Shown: piece after piece, positions 38,001 to 45,006 of the stretch | How positions within the stretch are numbered: position 1 is the first letter of the stretch | How the letters are laid out: each line of letters starts with the position of its first letter | Notes under the pieces: model-generated | What the model was told of the DNA's origin: nothing | What the model saw: only the letters and a program-made list of their open reading frames with translations | Databases searched by the model: none | Position numbers and translations under genes: made by a program | IMG/VR virus record: IMGVR_UViG_3300038461_000101 | Location: 24,724 to 88,723 of that record | Strand: one strand, 5' to 3' | Source of the DNA: a virus | DNA: 64,000 nt

Positions 38001-39481
38001 TCCCCGGTCACGTATTGAACATTTAGATTGCCAGTGCCCAGGGGAACTTTCAATCTTTCACCAGTTGGGGTGAGAGAGTATTTGTAGCCAAGACCACCTA
38101 CTTTGGTAGGCACATCATAGCCAACCCCACCAATGTCAAGTGAAACCTTATCAATGCCAAGAGCACGAACAGCCCATCCGGTTCGAGCAGTTATATCTCT
38201 GGCAACATCTTCAGTGGATACAGCATTGAGATCCGTCATTGGCACAGGAGCCCCGGTATCCTTGTGCATGAAGGCTGGAATAGTCATTGAGATTTGAGTT
38301 GGAGAAAATTTGGAAGATCCTGTTTTGAAGGTTAGTGGATCACCATTGATTGTTCCTGCACTATAGGTATGCCCAGGAAGGTATCGTTTCCCACGAATGT
38401 CCTTGATCTGAAGGGGACTGTTTGGACCAGCCAATGATCGTATATCTTCAATGGGAACATTGACTGGCTCAGTAGTAGGATACCCATATGTCTTTTCTCT
38501 TTGGGCTCCTGGCATGACCATCGCAAGACCACCACCACCAATGAATGTGGGGGTGAATAAGACATTTCCAATCTCATTTACTCTTGGTTCGGCTTCTCCT
38601 GGAACTCTCAAAGTGGCAATTCCATAACTTGGAGCATATCGGTTCATGATGGGTTGAGGCTGGTTTTCAACCAGTTCATCACGACCTTCGAGATGGATCC
38701 AGTGATAGGGTTTGGCTCCGCCACGACCATAATCAATGCTTGGAACGCCCACCATCTTTTCAGCATTTCGAAGACCATAGACCATATCAGTGGTCGCATC
38801 ATATTCACCAATGGGACTGAGGTTGGCTTTCTTATCCAATGCCATACCAATCCCACGAGCATCTTGCCAACGAACACCAGGTGCATGAAGAGGATCTATG
38901 GGGCCATAGCCGGTCATCAATTTCATGTTCAGCATCTTGAGAGCATCCTGCTGCTCGTAGGGTGCCAATTTGGTTTGGTCAAATTTTTGGGTTACTACAT
39001 TGATGCCCTGGACTTCCCTATTCTCAACCGCCTGGAAGGAGTTCCATGGAGTACGACTATATTTACGAGTGTTAAACTCGGCATTTAGAGCAGTATTAGG
39101 ACTTTCTCCTATACCCTTATAGAATGTTGTCCAGGCATTTTTGATAGAAGATGCAAGATTCTCCAAAGGTGTAGTGATTTCATCTCGAACATCATTTTTG
39201 GAAAAATAAGTAAGGGTATGGGTGGATGGAATTACAACAGCACTACCACGTTCTTCCTGGTTCCCGATCATTGGCACAGGGCCATACAAGTTGCGCTGAG
39301 CTGAGATGGAGAAGTCAAAATCCATCGCATTTTCAGTATCCTCCCCAAAACCAATTGAGACCCGCTCCATATGTTGGGAGGGGTCCATTTCAGGGTGGGC
39401 TACATGATATTGTGGCCCTAAATATTTTTCGAGAATACTCAGGTTGTCAACCTGAAGCGTGCTTCGACGTACTCTACTCAT
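29081..39481 (-). CDS. Tape-measure protein with intein
   Basis: 3466 residues as encoded, about 3320 after removal of the intein. The last third shows tape-measure features: Ala/Gly-rich helices, hydrophobic spans (KLGLAAALAVGVGSFVASAE), a long Gln-rich coiled coil near residues 2990-3180, and a C-terminal AAGGSVRPGGSAIVGD block typical of these proteins. The first 1700 residues are unusual, globular and unrecognised; a linker near residue 1700 is Pro/Lys-rich. At about 1.5 angstroms per residue the tail would be about 0.5 micrometre long. Position between tail chaperones and distal tail gene supports the call. Confidence 0.88.
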   Translation of the reverse strand: MSRVRRSTLQVDNLSILEKYLGPQYHVAHPEMDPSQHMERVSIGFGEDTENAMDFDFSISAQRNLYGPVPMIGNQEERGSAVVIPSTHTLTYFSKNDVRDEITTPLENLASSIKNAWTTFYKGIGESPNTALNAEFNTRKYSRTPWNSFQAVENREVQGINVVTQKFDQTKLAPYEQQDALKMLNMKLMTGYGPIDPLHAPGVRWQDARGIGMALDKKANLSPIGEYDATTDMVYGLRNAEKMVGVPSIDYGRGGAKPYHWIHLEGRDELVENQPQPIMNRYAPSYGIATLRVPGEAEPRVNEIGNVLFTPTFIGGGGLAMVMPGAQREKTYGYPTTEPVNVPIEDIRSLAGPNSPLQIKDIRGKRYLPGHTYSAGTINGDPLTFKTGSSKFSPTQISMTIPAFMHKDTGAPVPMTDLNAVSTEDVARDITARTGWAVRALGIDKVSLDIGGVGYDVPTKVGGLGYKYSLTPTGERLKVPLGTGNLNVQYVTGEMKGGSAITEGILGYQSRSQLAGIFRSYSRQTEGDASNAAYKVSRWLGKSNETTDWEEIAQKFNAAGGGWKEPSEGLGLDVFQKVFVDVDMANEKQRRRNLFNLKSFGIGYLPNIEVPYGPTHPANLEFIQQITARSVRGKKPGATQADIDAVLNQFKTGGTIDVQAAAKALIGQEALGRSDMITLSQIASGHAMIARTALPRQLEFVHGHGANEELARSITAKFPEFASEMGLDVSKPIQHQGAQAKALTAASAFVSWQMGVSEGQTPAILPTSYIEVDQGKALAMAGIVGATGGGRNMTEETLDRMAGILDIKEGDNRLLYFPLSNTYDMNPLTVKELQFKGPTGEEIGGVTRTWGKGIEKLAQLQAFSGTAPEKLQEYGQTAVKGLFDQWRDIFQGGGEAYKAVHNRPMPTGWGGRFGYLGALGPDEVWLPPAERRKLLEAGGVRRKDMKQAMKELSMGGPLQGFMLRYPQGTELESIMGVNLLGDEEMRNRTGGKFMNQLLHSPEFKGALFVSQQFASVGVGDFDYDPVVGAFVMGGNAEQGKAFQELKNRQRLTTKGTFDIESKMFRPEQADLASGAVKAVNDLVDPNFNVIGETIKKAGWKKYGDVISAGLNSWYAQIGMGESYNIRRVVIPTMAASGYSEEAQSRIYAGMQSFYQFPLDKTNLGQETQGVGWAGAIAKSRFGLNERTGEAELIIGSNVVNERGRTNRMAIPLQTLDQPQVVNALGSIAAMMTTKIKVGGKGEGFEIASPEFLAQAFSYPGQESILQKKLEAADPSKDLSSQYLVAITNHINTLTGDPVNPDTGNLYSSKELAEHGLHRLADVSTELGQRQRKPFTQSMMSLPAFLPFVTAATRKAEGLEYQKPAPGSQEEKFLNESRIARNVFENKFHVEAITRAAGIINLLQRKVNVPAAMISKSIGDIPDSITRSQLITLANNYGIPYTLPEENTVVSAIDYKAHMYAQRAVSRGISPVDAYTYADQEIRDLITPFAEAKGMAPEAVLEELMGTYGARAATPMSPADAAVLADKKVEAQMGKTIQLLHKGANQLAKNALGQVTPTKVIESALRLTPLQGEVLASLPTGVPNQGLPPMGPPTTSTDLPIGTSGNGPTKSGHISDPAEYAKWLAEWKANQKAKRDAARQLPKTPTPLDGPDNFNWDDIPEIPFGDETAYPWPPKPESGGPEIPKWPKKSESGDKRFDTGGPIRPEDLHGRKDAEGHGDITVQAGETIIPRQGGRINFYGGEGDTIIGHFRTNEIPVFNNQNQRVSSYLAEPGSTTYNPDVEKVMLGNEASQIFRMSHGVAKDAIQAALAAIGMAGPVTDMGEDVTGTETVNRIQDILEAENLLPRTGNPPTTKEIVEGVGKGLGGPNALRLIGKLAPEAARIKTLANIKKKVIMGSVATSFADPIDISPSERAMIENTEAAEEAPGQLGHAINVGFGLQGVLGSITSNVEQLNQINNLVSGVGTGGQDFAKLNAAMAQRGLFNPGMGYQEKAQALQGILRTNPELAGVANAVVRMQSGLTGDVTKAALPDSFTQMAGTLKAIKGESGADVLSGSFEKRTQLNPAAQAAVDELQKTAVAHAAALRDDTKSVTQHAAAVKSTGEAFEKAQAALKGPLAESRLASNVATVAEISARTKANGGMITQADQGLLEQTSAEMQGDKAIAVNAAMSPFARFARKALGGFGLMYARSIAGIITEGVGYGAPEAQQAQQAMANYANGVLGANAPFVSPAAYAASQMAARYGGQTPQQMMDVWSAKNPTPMALGQSIFAGVAAAGASEFYLQSAFPKLAETNPGAGAKLGLAAALAVGVGSFVASAEARDTTSVGYAAARAMPGNNTNLTYGFMGSDIEAYFSTETAKIGTALGIQGSATKLAAIQQSSTMYKGATAALSETGTPSSFAKAMGFMASVGSPTEAAAALATNMVDKGYKGTQETLIAPATFMVQNPTAPLSQVGAQRMAEGYAQGVDYLGAYQNLLYGLGYPQAQITGTRNQPSLAATIVANQLNNEKVPMSMQEQKLFAAGAATLGNMPSLRWSEMGRLATSGTPSQAQMTQMNTWAQAWGGLDQTTTQYYQAASQKFTAQTMLGIPTGINPLDLAPMQQTIGAAQVMQNQANSYASLEARRDNLANTMGMQAATAGDAEMVAKIAAAFGPPTTTSGHESINGSPATTLSTPPLTITKTAATLGNTSVDLQKLKSDLAAKAAQGNKPSVSPGISEKDYFSKNPIPKSIMDVVNHVLKFANIGGERATAVPSSLSPQPSTRDNLINALNNNDIGITPPAVAPTAPLAGPEAIKRVQDVAPTGYTIPFQDYTMWEMISQKNPLGFGVAAAKYGINYNKMAPLPLMGGGTMPAYNLARTDVTPGGQLTGMAYGTSSLGILGGPSSSEMAGKIFGAGWENNPYMAAAAAGGSIKVQQTAIAKNYELAMAGVGVQQQGIAANLAFTTGVGLQNYAGLVNPQTGGNFGLNTGKVSWSIPGTGSFTSQGGGQWGIEDAQRALGIAQTQFGFGMQQKQINLQSSQFYQSMGLQAQGMALGRAQGTEEFGFNTAMAAQQFGFSQTMYKEQARFTSGRERRLGEMQQKENITEYNMQTSQRQTEFGYQKQQWALQEAQYKLQIKQFEETKQLQQQQLDKAKEFYAVQMDLELQSIKLARANFVEQQKLATESAGIAAQAAKDQKDLSTTELDLSTDAAKAAGAVALLDAGLVQAWKDIMKALGLPIPTDEGRLCCFLAGTKILMGDGSERAIEDVKLGDIVMGKNDHFEKEGVEVHGLIQPIREGIWTIKFASGQILNLTNDHPMYTRHGWKSIDPLASEKSYYGLDIIGGLEIGDEILTFEEGYESIIDMSYTEVEVPTYTMVVGGQHEYYAEKMLTHNSVKCAAGGSVRPGGSAIVGDSLSGIPTGYEELVTALPGGGFNVTPNSQLKGSSLNHSLSLARGTGGGNTPQVIQIFIGNEKIRDFIIRTVAQDLNN
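29372..29809 (-). other. Mini-intein (Hint domain) in tape measure
   Basis: 146 residues, residues 3225-3370 of the tape measure. Block A CFLAGTKILMGDG begins with the splicing Cys; block B has NLTNDHPMYT with the conserved T-x-x-H; block F/G is TYTMVVGGQHEYYAEKMLTH followed by Asn. The +1 residue is Ser. Flanking exteins GRLC and SVKCAAGG rejoin into a normal tape-measure C-terminus. No homing endonuclease domain is present, so it cannot spread by itself. Confidence 0.85.
34678..34689. repeat. TTCCAATTGGAA palindrome, copy 5
   Basis: Within the tape-measure gene, read on the minus strand as Leu-Pro-Ile-Gly-Thr. Confidence 0.9.
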
Positions 39482-39771
39482 TTTGCGGCTCCTGGCAGGT
39501 TAGGAATTGCATTGAATAATTGCGAGAGATCTCTGACTATATCCTGCTCTAACAGCCACATATGAGGTTGGTCGGCTAACCCGCCCGGGTAATATGCTAC
39601 ATGGTATCTTTCACACCGTTCGAACTCCAACAGTACGTCTGGTTTTTCGATAGGGTCTTTGACTTTTAGGCCCTGAGATAATTCGTTTTGCTGACCGAGA
39701 TAATTTGTTACTACTTCAGAAATATGCTCTAATCTATCCGCTACAACCCTTCCCCCGAGGTTGGTACCCAT
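39478..39771 (-). CDS. Tail assembly chaperone, -1 frame extension (T part)
   Basis: 97 codons, of which about 91 follow the slip site. Helical, acidic. It overlaps the upstream gene by 31 nt and the tape-measure ATG by 4 nt. In siphophages the second chaperone is made as a -1 extension of the first; the overlap and the GGGGGAA heptamer fit this. An independent ATG at 39771 has no visible RBS. Confidence 0.65.
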   Translation of the reverse strand: MGTNLGGRVVADRLEHISEVVTNYLGQQNELSQGLKVKDPIEKPDVLLEFERCERYHVAYYPGGLADQPHMWLLEQDIVRDLSQLFNAIPNLPGAAK

Positions 39772-40175
39772 AGAGGGTTCATTTCCAGAACCTTATCTCC
39801 AATCTCGATGGCAACAACCGGTGGAAGTGCGGCCCAGGCACGATCGAAGGCGTTCTTATCAGTAAGGCGTTCGTTGACAAACTTGAACAACGGATCGCCT
39901 TTTTCATTGATGATATTGCAGGCACAGAGGGTCAGGAAGACTTCCAGCCGACGAATATCATCATAGGAGATCTTCTGAGTAACCTTGACCATCCGGCCAT
40001 CATATTCACGGGTAAAGTCGGCAAATAAGGTGTTGCGTTGTTCCACATCGCCTTGGGTGGCTTGCCGAACAGTGATTACCGTAGCGACAGCAGCATCGCC
40101 GGTATTCTCCAGGGCCTTATCACTCTCAACGAGGGTAAAGTCCTTCTTCTTGGGGGCTGACAACTGAATTGGCAT
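39741..40175 (-). CDS. Tail assembly chaperone (G part)
   Basis: 144 residues, RBS near GGAGTAGAG. Soluble, helical C-terminus (RLEVFLTLCACNII). Lies between tail tube and tape measure, the expected position of the short chaperone that binds the tape measure during tail assembly. Its 3' end carries the slippery site. Confidence 0.72.
   Translation of the reverse strand: MPIQLSAPKKKDFTLVESDKALENTGDAAVATVITVRQATQGDVEQRNTLFADFTREYDGRMVKVTQKISYDDIRRLEVFLTLCACNIINEKGDPLFKFVNERLTDKNAFDRAWAALPPVVAIEIGDKVLEMNPLWVPTSGEGL
39750..39756 (-). promoter_or_regulatory. Putative -1 frameshift site GGGGGAA
   Basis: On the minus strand the frame reads TCG GGG GAA GGG. A -1 slip at GGG joins ...VPTSG to GRVVADR..., creating a product of about 232 residues. 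The heptamer is not a perfect X-XXY-YYZ because the last codon is GAA, so its efficiency is uncertain. Confidence 0.55.
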
Positions 40176-40201
40176 TCTCTACTCCATATCTGAAAGTAAG
40201 G

Positions 40202-40225
40202 GAGGGGAAGGTTGCCCTTCCCCTC
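40202..40225 (-). terminator. Hairpin after tail tube gene
   Basis: 10-bp GC-rich stem GAGGGGAAGG / CCTTCCCCTC with loop of four, followed on the minus strand by CCTTACTTTC. Likely a partial terminator that sets a higher level for the tube gene than for downstream genes. Confidence 0.65.
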
Positions 40226-40244
40226 GATCTATTGAATGACTGGC

Positions 40245-41297
40245 TTAGCTCGGCCAGGTGTATTTCGAAACGTTGTTCTTCAGGATGAACTGGCAGTACG
40301 GGGTACTGTCCAGAGCAACGCCAGCGAAGCGCAGCATGACGCTTTGGGCACCGGCCAGGGCGATCCCACCGACCTGAGTCATCATGCACTCGGGGGCTTT
40401 GACACGCAGGGCATATTTCTCGGAATGCCCAACCATCTCCGTGGAAGAAACTGTGTTCACATCCAGGGATGCGGTATAGGGCTTGCCACTCCAGAGCTGC
40501 ACACCTGAGCCAGCTCCGGTCAGTACCTTACGGTACAGGGTGGGATCATTCCATTTCACCATGATGTCAAAGGTCAGGCGACGCTGAACGATCGTCACAT
40601 CTTCGATGTAAGGATCGCCAAAGATGCGCTCCTGGCGGAGATCCAGCGGGACGTTCTGGAAACCGATTTGGGCCTGCACGATCGGCAGTTCGTTTCCGTC
40701 GATCTTGATGAAACCATCTGTCTGGCAGGCGACCGGGATGGACTCCCAATCTTCCATGGAGGCTGCCCAGGTCCAATTCGCAGGATCTGGATCAAGGTAG
40801 AACTCCCGGCCAATCACATCCAAACGACAGCCGATGGGGGCATCATTCGGAAGGGCCAGGGTTGCGCCAATGACCTTGCAGTCTTTGAAGAAGATACCCA
40901 TATCGGTATCCACATTGTTATCCTTCTTAGGAACCATCTTGCGGAAGGACATCCAAGGCACAAAGTTCGTGTCCGAGGGGGCAAACGAGAAAACGTGCGA
41001 ATACACGTCCTCGTAATCGTGATCAGACTCAACGTACCCGAGCAGGCCATACAAGAGCCAGCCGAACGAGTCGATCAAACGGGGCTGAATGGACATGCCA
41101 CCAGCCACAACAGGTCCCGCCTTGTACGGGAATGTAGGAACGGCGACGCCTCCTACTTCGGGTGGGCCTTCCCGTACATCGTCAACGGCATCCAAGTCCA
41201 CCATGACAGCCCGATGACGCTGCCAAGCAGTAGCAATGGAGCCTTTACCGATCTGAGGGCCAAACCCGACCAATCCTTGCTGAGCTGATACACTCAT
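40245..41297 (-). CDS. Major tail tube protein
   Basis: 350 residues. Codon use is more GC-rich than most neighbours, a sign of high expression, as for the capsid gene. Sequence order (two short adaptor genes upstream, chaperones and tape measure downstream) is that of the tail tube. Strand patterns such as IVQRRLTFDIMVKWND and KPYTASLDVNTVS fit the tube fold. The final residues NNVSKYTWPS are surface-like. Confidence 0.8.
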   Translation of the reverse strand: MSVSAQQGLVGFGPQIGKGSIATAWQRHRAVMVDLDAVDDVREGPPEVGGVAVPTFPYKAGPVVAGGMSIQPRLIDSFGWLLYGLLGYVESDHDYEDVYSHVFSFAPSDTNFVPWMSFRKMVPKKDNNVDTDMGIFFKDCKVIGATLALPNDAPIGCRLDVIGREFYLDPDPANWTWAASMEDWESIPVACQTDGFIKIDGNELPIVQAQIGFQNVPLDLRQERIFGDPYIEDVTIVQRRLTFDIMVKWNDPTLYRKVLTGAGSGVQLWSGKPYTASLDVNTVSSTEMVGHSEKYALRVKAPECMMTQVGGIALAGAQSVMLRFAGVALDSTPYCQFILKNNVSKYTWPS

Positions 41298-41319
41298 AAC
41301 GAACCTCCAAACTCAATGA

Positions 41320-41865
41320 TTACGGTCTTCCAGTAAGGGCAGCCCATAGGACTTTTCCTCGGAAGATATATGCTTTAGGGGGACCACCACTCTCGAAGAA
41401 GGTATTCTCGTAGACGAATATAAGTGAGGCTTTCTCTCCGAACTCATCCTTGAGATCTGAAACGTAGGTGTTGGCAACCGTCTGCATGACCATGCCAAGG
41501 CATTGATAGGCATTTACATGGGCAAGTTCTTCAGACATGGCATGAGCAGCCACGTAGAAGCATTCCACTCGCACAACTCCACGCCGCCACCATTGTTCTC
41601 CGCCGCCAAATTCACGTACTGGTACTTTCCAGGCAATTTGTTTTGAAAACCCATCCGTGGTCGTTAGGCCATCGTTATAACTTGGGTTTTCATGATCGCC
41701 ACCGGCTACACCAATTTGGATGTTTTGCTTGATCCGGTTTTCCTGCAGGAGGCCCTTCTTCACGACACTGGCCCTCCAGAGTTCGGAGGGACTTACATCC
41801 GTGATCATTGCTTTGGTAAGGTCACGAACCATCCGGTCGAGCAGAAGGTTGACGATCTGCGTCAT
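41320..41865 (-). CDS. Tail terminator-like protein
   Basis: 181 residues between the connector and the tube gene, the usual place for tail completion/terminator genes. Central region VREFGGGEQWWRRGVVRVEC and FFESGGPPKAYIFRGKV are mixed alpha/beta. Overlaps the connector gene by one base. Role inferred from order. Confidence 0.58.
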   Translation of the reverse strand: MTQIVNLLLDRMVRDLTKAMITDVSPSELWRASVVKKGLLQENRIKQNIQIGVAGGDHENPSYNDGLTTTDGFSKQIAWKVPVREFGGGEQWWRRGVVRVECFYVAAHAMSEELAHVNAYQCLGMVMQTVANTYVSDLKDEFGEKASLIFVYENTFFESGGPPKAYIFRGKVLWAALTGRP

Positions 41866-42527
41866 TAGTGCATTGCCTTTTGACTTGGCGGAATACGTTG
41901 CAGTTCGAGTTCAAACCGCTTCATGAAATAGGTTGACATCTGCTCAGCCGGATTGTCGGTTGGTTTACCTGAATCTACCTTGGTATCAAACTGGCGAATG
42001 CTTGCCGTTTGGGTTGCCGTATTGAGAAGACAGTAAGATGCTGCGAAATAAGTAAGGGCTGTAGCGGCCATTTGGGGAGTGTCGATTGGATCTTCGTCAT
42101 CTTCCGGCTTGGCCCAAGTTGCTGAGTAATACACTGTGGCACCGACTTCTCCATCAATTACGGCTGCAAGTGAGACATAACCTGCAGGGTAAAGCAACCA
42201 ACCATTTCCCCTAGTGGGGATCCTGGCCTTATCAACTTGCATGTTCAACTTTTCCAAGAAGACACTGTTTGTCTCATCGTAGACAGCCTCAATGTCGATC
42301 ACATCATCCGGTAAAGCCGTAGCCTCGCCAGAAGGTTTGATCGTGAACGTAGAAGGCTTGAAGCATCTGACCGTAATAGCGTCAAGGGCAGCATGAACAG
42401 CATCTTTGAGTAGATCGGCCTCATAGATCTGGCCTGCGGTTTCTGGCCCACCTGATGTTCCAGGAACGACCGTATCACCGAGGATCCGTACTATTTTGGC
42501 TTTCAATTCTGCAAATGTGATATTCAC
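41865..42527 (-). CDS. Head-tail connector/adaptor protein
   Basis: 220 residues. Helical N-terminus (TFAELKAKIVRILGD, DLLKDAVHAALDAI) and a C-terminal helix ending RFELELQRIPP resemble adaptor proteins that bind the portal. Encoded directly after the major capsid gene. Assignment from order and helical pattern. Confidence 0.62.
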   Translation of the reverse strand: MNITFAELKAKIVRILGDTVVPGTSGGPETAGQIYEADLLKDAVHAALDAITVRCFKPSTFTIKPSGEATALPDDVIDIEAVYDETNSVFLEKLNMQVDKARIPTRGNGWLLYPAGYVSLAAVIDGEVGATVYYSATWAKPEDDEDPIDTPQMAATALTYFAASYCLLNTATQTASIRQFDTKVDSGKPTDNPAEQMSTYFMKRFELELQRIPPSQKAMH

Positions 42528-42560
42528 GCTGCGCCTTTGTTCTTTAGGTCAGGAGTGTGA

Positions 42561-43997
42561 CTAGCTGATTTCAGCCATGGGCGAGATGATACCGCCTGGC
42601 TTGGGCAGGGTCACGGAAACGAAGTGGCACTCGAAGAGCAACGGATCCCACACGTTGTAACCGGCGATGATGTCCCATACATAACGCCAGACGGACTCGA
42701 AGTCATCAATCGGCTTTGGTTCGAAGAAGCGCAACGGACGGTTCACATTGCCTTTGATGCCACCCTTGGCACCAAGTACCAAGCAGAAGCCAACATGGGA
42801 GGCTTTGGTCATGTAGCAATAACCTGTGACCGTGCCATCCTTGGCTATGCGTGAGATCTTGTTGCCATAGTGGAAGAGAACAGGGCGATCGAACTGAACG
42901 GTTTCAGGAGTCGGCTTAGCAACGATACGACGATGGATTGTCTTGCCATGCAGCAGGGCGACACCGTTGGGATCACCTGTGAGACTGGCATCAAACTCTG
43001 TATGGAGCGAGATGATGTCATTCACGTTGAAGGCGGCCAGAGACTGACCGGCGCAGGTGATCTGATGGGCAGCACCCTTCTGACCGACATACCAGGTTTC
43101 ATCGACCTGGGTGGTCGTAGGATCGGGTGCACCATCACCCATGTGGATTTCTTCCGTGACAACCACCTGGGAAACAACCCGGCCACCGTTATAGAGCACG
43201 GCACCGGATTGCCCATACTTGTCATTGGGGGCCTGCATGAACCGAATGTTCTTGTAGGTACCCAATTCATAGGGCAGCGGGCCACGCCCGGTCCAGATGG
43301 TGGCATCACGCCACAGGGCCGCTTCGTTCTGGCTGGCTTTGTGGAGAGATTCCTGGAAGTCGAAGATCGCACCTGGGGGCACGATACAGACTTTCATATT
43401 GGGCATATCGCCGGGAATAACGGGATCACCGGTCTGCCCAATACGCAGGTTCCACTCGTTGACGATGCCAATACCGAACTTGTCGTCAGCGTCCAGGGTG
43501 GCAAAGCTGGAAGCGTCACCACCATAGGTCCAGAAGGTCTTGGGGCCACGGAGAAAGGCATTGCGGGACAGGGCTTCGACCTTGCGACGGACATTGCTGC
43601 CGAGAACGCCCCGGAGCAAAGGTCGCCAATCACGCCCACCGGACATCTGCCACATCTGAAAGATGTTGTCCGATTCGTGCAGCTGAACCTTGTCGCCATA
43701 GCGGGCGACGGTCAACTGTCTCATGCGGGAGTCGACACCGAGGGGCTCAGGGATGTATTGCTGAGTCATCGTCAGCTCTTCAGTGTCAGCTTCCCCTTCC
43801 AACAGCTCAGTGAACTGGCTGTATTGGGCACCGGTCACGGATGACCGATCGGTCCACTCAATGAGTGGGGTGTAGATCGTGGGGCCAGTCTGGAACTGCA
43901 TCATGACAGCAGCGTCACGGTCAGTCCAGACGTTCTGGTCGATCACACCAATGGGGTTGTTGTTGTAGAAATCGAAAAACGAAGGATCAGTAGCCAT
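42561..43997 (-). CDS. Major capsid protein
   Basis: 478 residues, encoded after the scaffold and before the connector. GC-rich codons suggest very high expression. Features include an E-loop-type region near residues 60-110 (TEELTMTQQYIPEPLG) and LSRNAFLRGPKTFWT, with a late TKASHVGFCLVLGAKG region. Size and order match HK97-fold capsids of the N4/P22-like size class; the exact subgroup is not established. Confidence 0.85.
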   Translation of the reverse strand: MATDPSFFDFYNNNPIGVIDQNVWTDRDAAVMMQFQTGPTIYTPLIEWTDRSSVTGAQYSQFTELLEGEADTEELTMTQQYIPEPLGVDSRMRQLTVARYGDKVQLHESDNIFQMWQMSGGRDWRPLLRGVLGSNVRRKVEALSRNAFLRGPKTFWTYGGDASSFATLDADDKFGIGIVNEWNLRIGQTGDPVIPGDMPNMKVCIVPPGAIFDFQESLHKASQNEAALWRDATIWTGRGPLPYELGTYKNIRFMQAPNDKYGQSGAVLYNGGRVVSQVVVTEEIHMGDGAPDPTTTQVDETWYVGQKGAAHQITCAGQSLAAFNVNDIISLHTEFDASLTGDPNGVALLHGKTIHRRIVAKPTPETVQFDRPVLFHYGNKISRIAKDGTVTGYCYMTKASHVGFCLVLGAKGGIKGNVNRPLRFFEPKPIDDFESVWRYVWDIIAGYNVWDPLLFECHFVSVTLPKPGGIISPMAEIS

Positions 43998-44021
43998 AAT
44001 TGATTACCTCAATTTCAGAGA

Positions 44022-44741
44022 TTATTTCTTTCCTTTTTGACTCAAGTTTAGGTAGTTCTGGAAATGCAGGTTATAACCTGCAGAGTCGCCCTTGAACATG
44101 GCGGCATTTGCCTGCTTGAGTTCTTCATCGGCTGAGGCGTTGCCACTTCCACCACCGCCACCAGCCGGAGGAGGCGGGCCTCCGCCCGCACCCAAACTGG
44201 AGATCTTCGCAACAGTTGCCAGCTTGTCGGCAAAGGATTGGAAGAGTTTTTCAACATCTTCGTCCTTGGCATCTACTGGAGATTCGGGAAGCTGACCATC
44301 GGCTTCCCAGGATGCGAGAAACGGGTATTTGGCGAGAATGATTCTGGCACGTTGCAGGGCTGACTTGGCAGTCGTTCGTTCGAGGTCTGCTTCCTCAAAT
44401 TGGGTCTTGAGGGTTTCATGCTCGGTACCGAGGGCTGTATGGGCCTGTTGCAAGGTTTCCAGTGCTGTCTTATGGGTAAGCACTTCTCCTTCCAGAGTAG
44501 TGACTTTTGGCGTGAGCTTATTTGCGATCTCACGCTGAAGACCAGCGTAACCATTCTTCCAGCGATCCGCTTCAGCGAGTGCTGCAGCTAACTGTTGTTC
44601 AACGGTTAGTCCTGCTGCGGGTAGGTTCTGGCTTTGGGGAGCAGGGGAATTTCCACCGGCTGCAGGGGCAGGATCTGCAGGAGGTGTGGTTCCACCGCCA
44701 CCACTAGTACCACCATCAGGGGACAAGAATTTGCGAAACAT
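44022..44741 (-). CDS. Capsid scaffold protein
   Basis: 239 residues. A disordered Gly/Pro/Ala-rich N-terminus is followed by a long coiled coil (residues 50-135: LEGEVLTHKTALETLQQAHT), then a second Gly/Pro linker and a basic C-terminal helix. This is the usual layout of phage scaffolds and it lies directly upstream of the capsid gene. Confidence 0.82.
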   Translation of the reverse strand: MFRKFLSPDGGTSGGGGTTPPADPAPAAGGNSPAPQSQNLPAAGLTVEQQLAAALAEADRWKNGYAGLQREIANKLTPKVTTLEGEVLTHKTALETLQQAHTALGTEHETLKTQFEEADLERTTAKSALQRARIILAKYPFLASWEADGQLPESPVDAKDEDVEKLFQSFADKLATVAKISSLGAGGGPPPPAGGGGGSGNASADEELKQANAAMFKGDSAGYNLHFQNYLNLSQKGKK

Positions 44742-44755
44742 GATTTCTCCTTTAC

Positions 44756-44977
44756 CTAGATTTTGCCTTCTGCCTTATCTTTTTCCCACGCAGCATGAGC
44801 TTTTGCGGGTAGAAACTTGGCAGCACGGCGTAAGATGGAACGGCGTTGAGACTTGGATGTGTTCTTGCCTCTGAGCCGTATAGCAGAGTCCGCCTGGGAT
44901 GCGTTCTTGATTGGGAACCGTTCATCACCAGTCGCACTATACTTTTCACGATCACCCTTATCTACTTTAGCGGCCAT
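44756..44977 (-). CDS. Small basic protein, DUF6582-like
   Basis: 73 residues from ATG 44977, with GAAGG upstream. The pattern RFPIKNASQADSAIRLRGKN followed by ILRRAAKFLPA resembles a short phage family with FPIPD...A..A......A that accompanies head genes. Role unknown. A palindrome copy lies just upstream (44988), touching its RBS. Confidence 0.6.
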   Translation of the reverse strand: MAAKVDKGDREKYSATGDERFPIKNASQADSAIRLRGKNTSKSQRRSILRRAAKFLPAKAHAAWEKDKAEGKI

Positions 44978-44987
44978 ATGCACCTTC

Positions 44988-44999
44988 TTCCAATTGGAA
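44988..44999. repeat. TTCCAATTGGAA palindrome, copy 6
   Basis: In the short gap between the portal stop and the small basic gene; its right edge on the minus strand runs into the GAAGAAGG RBS. Confidence 0.9.
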
Positions 45000-45006
45000 A
45001 AATGGG

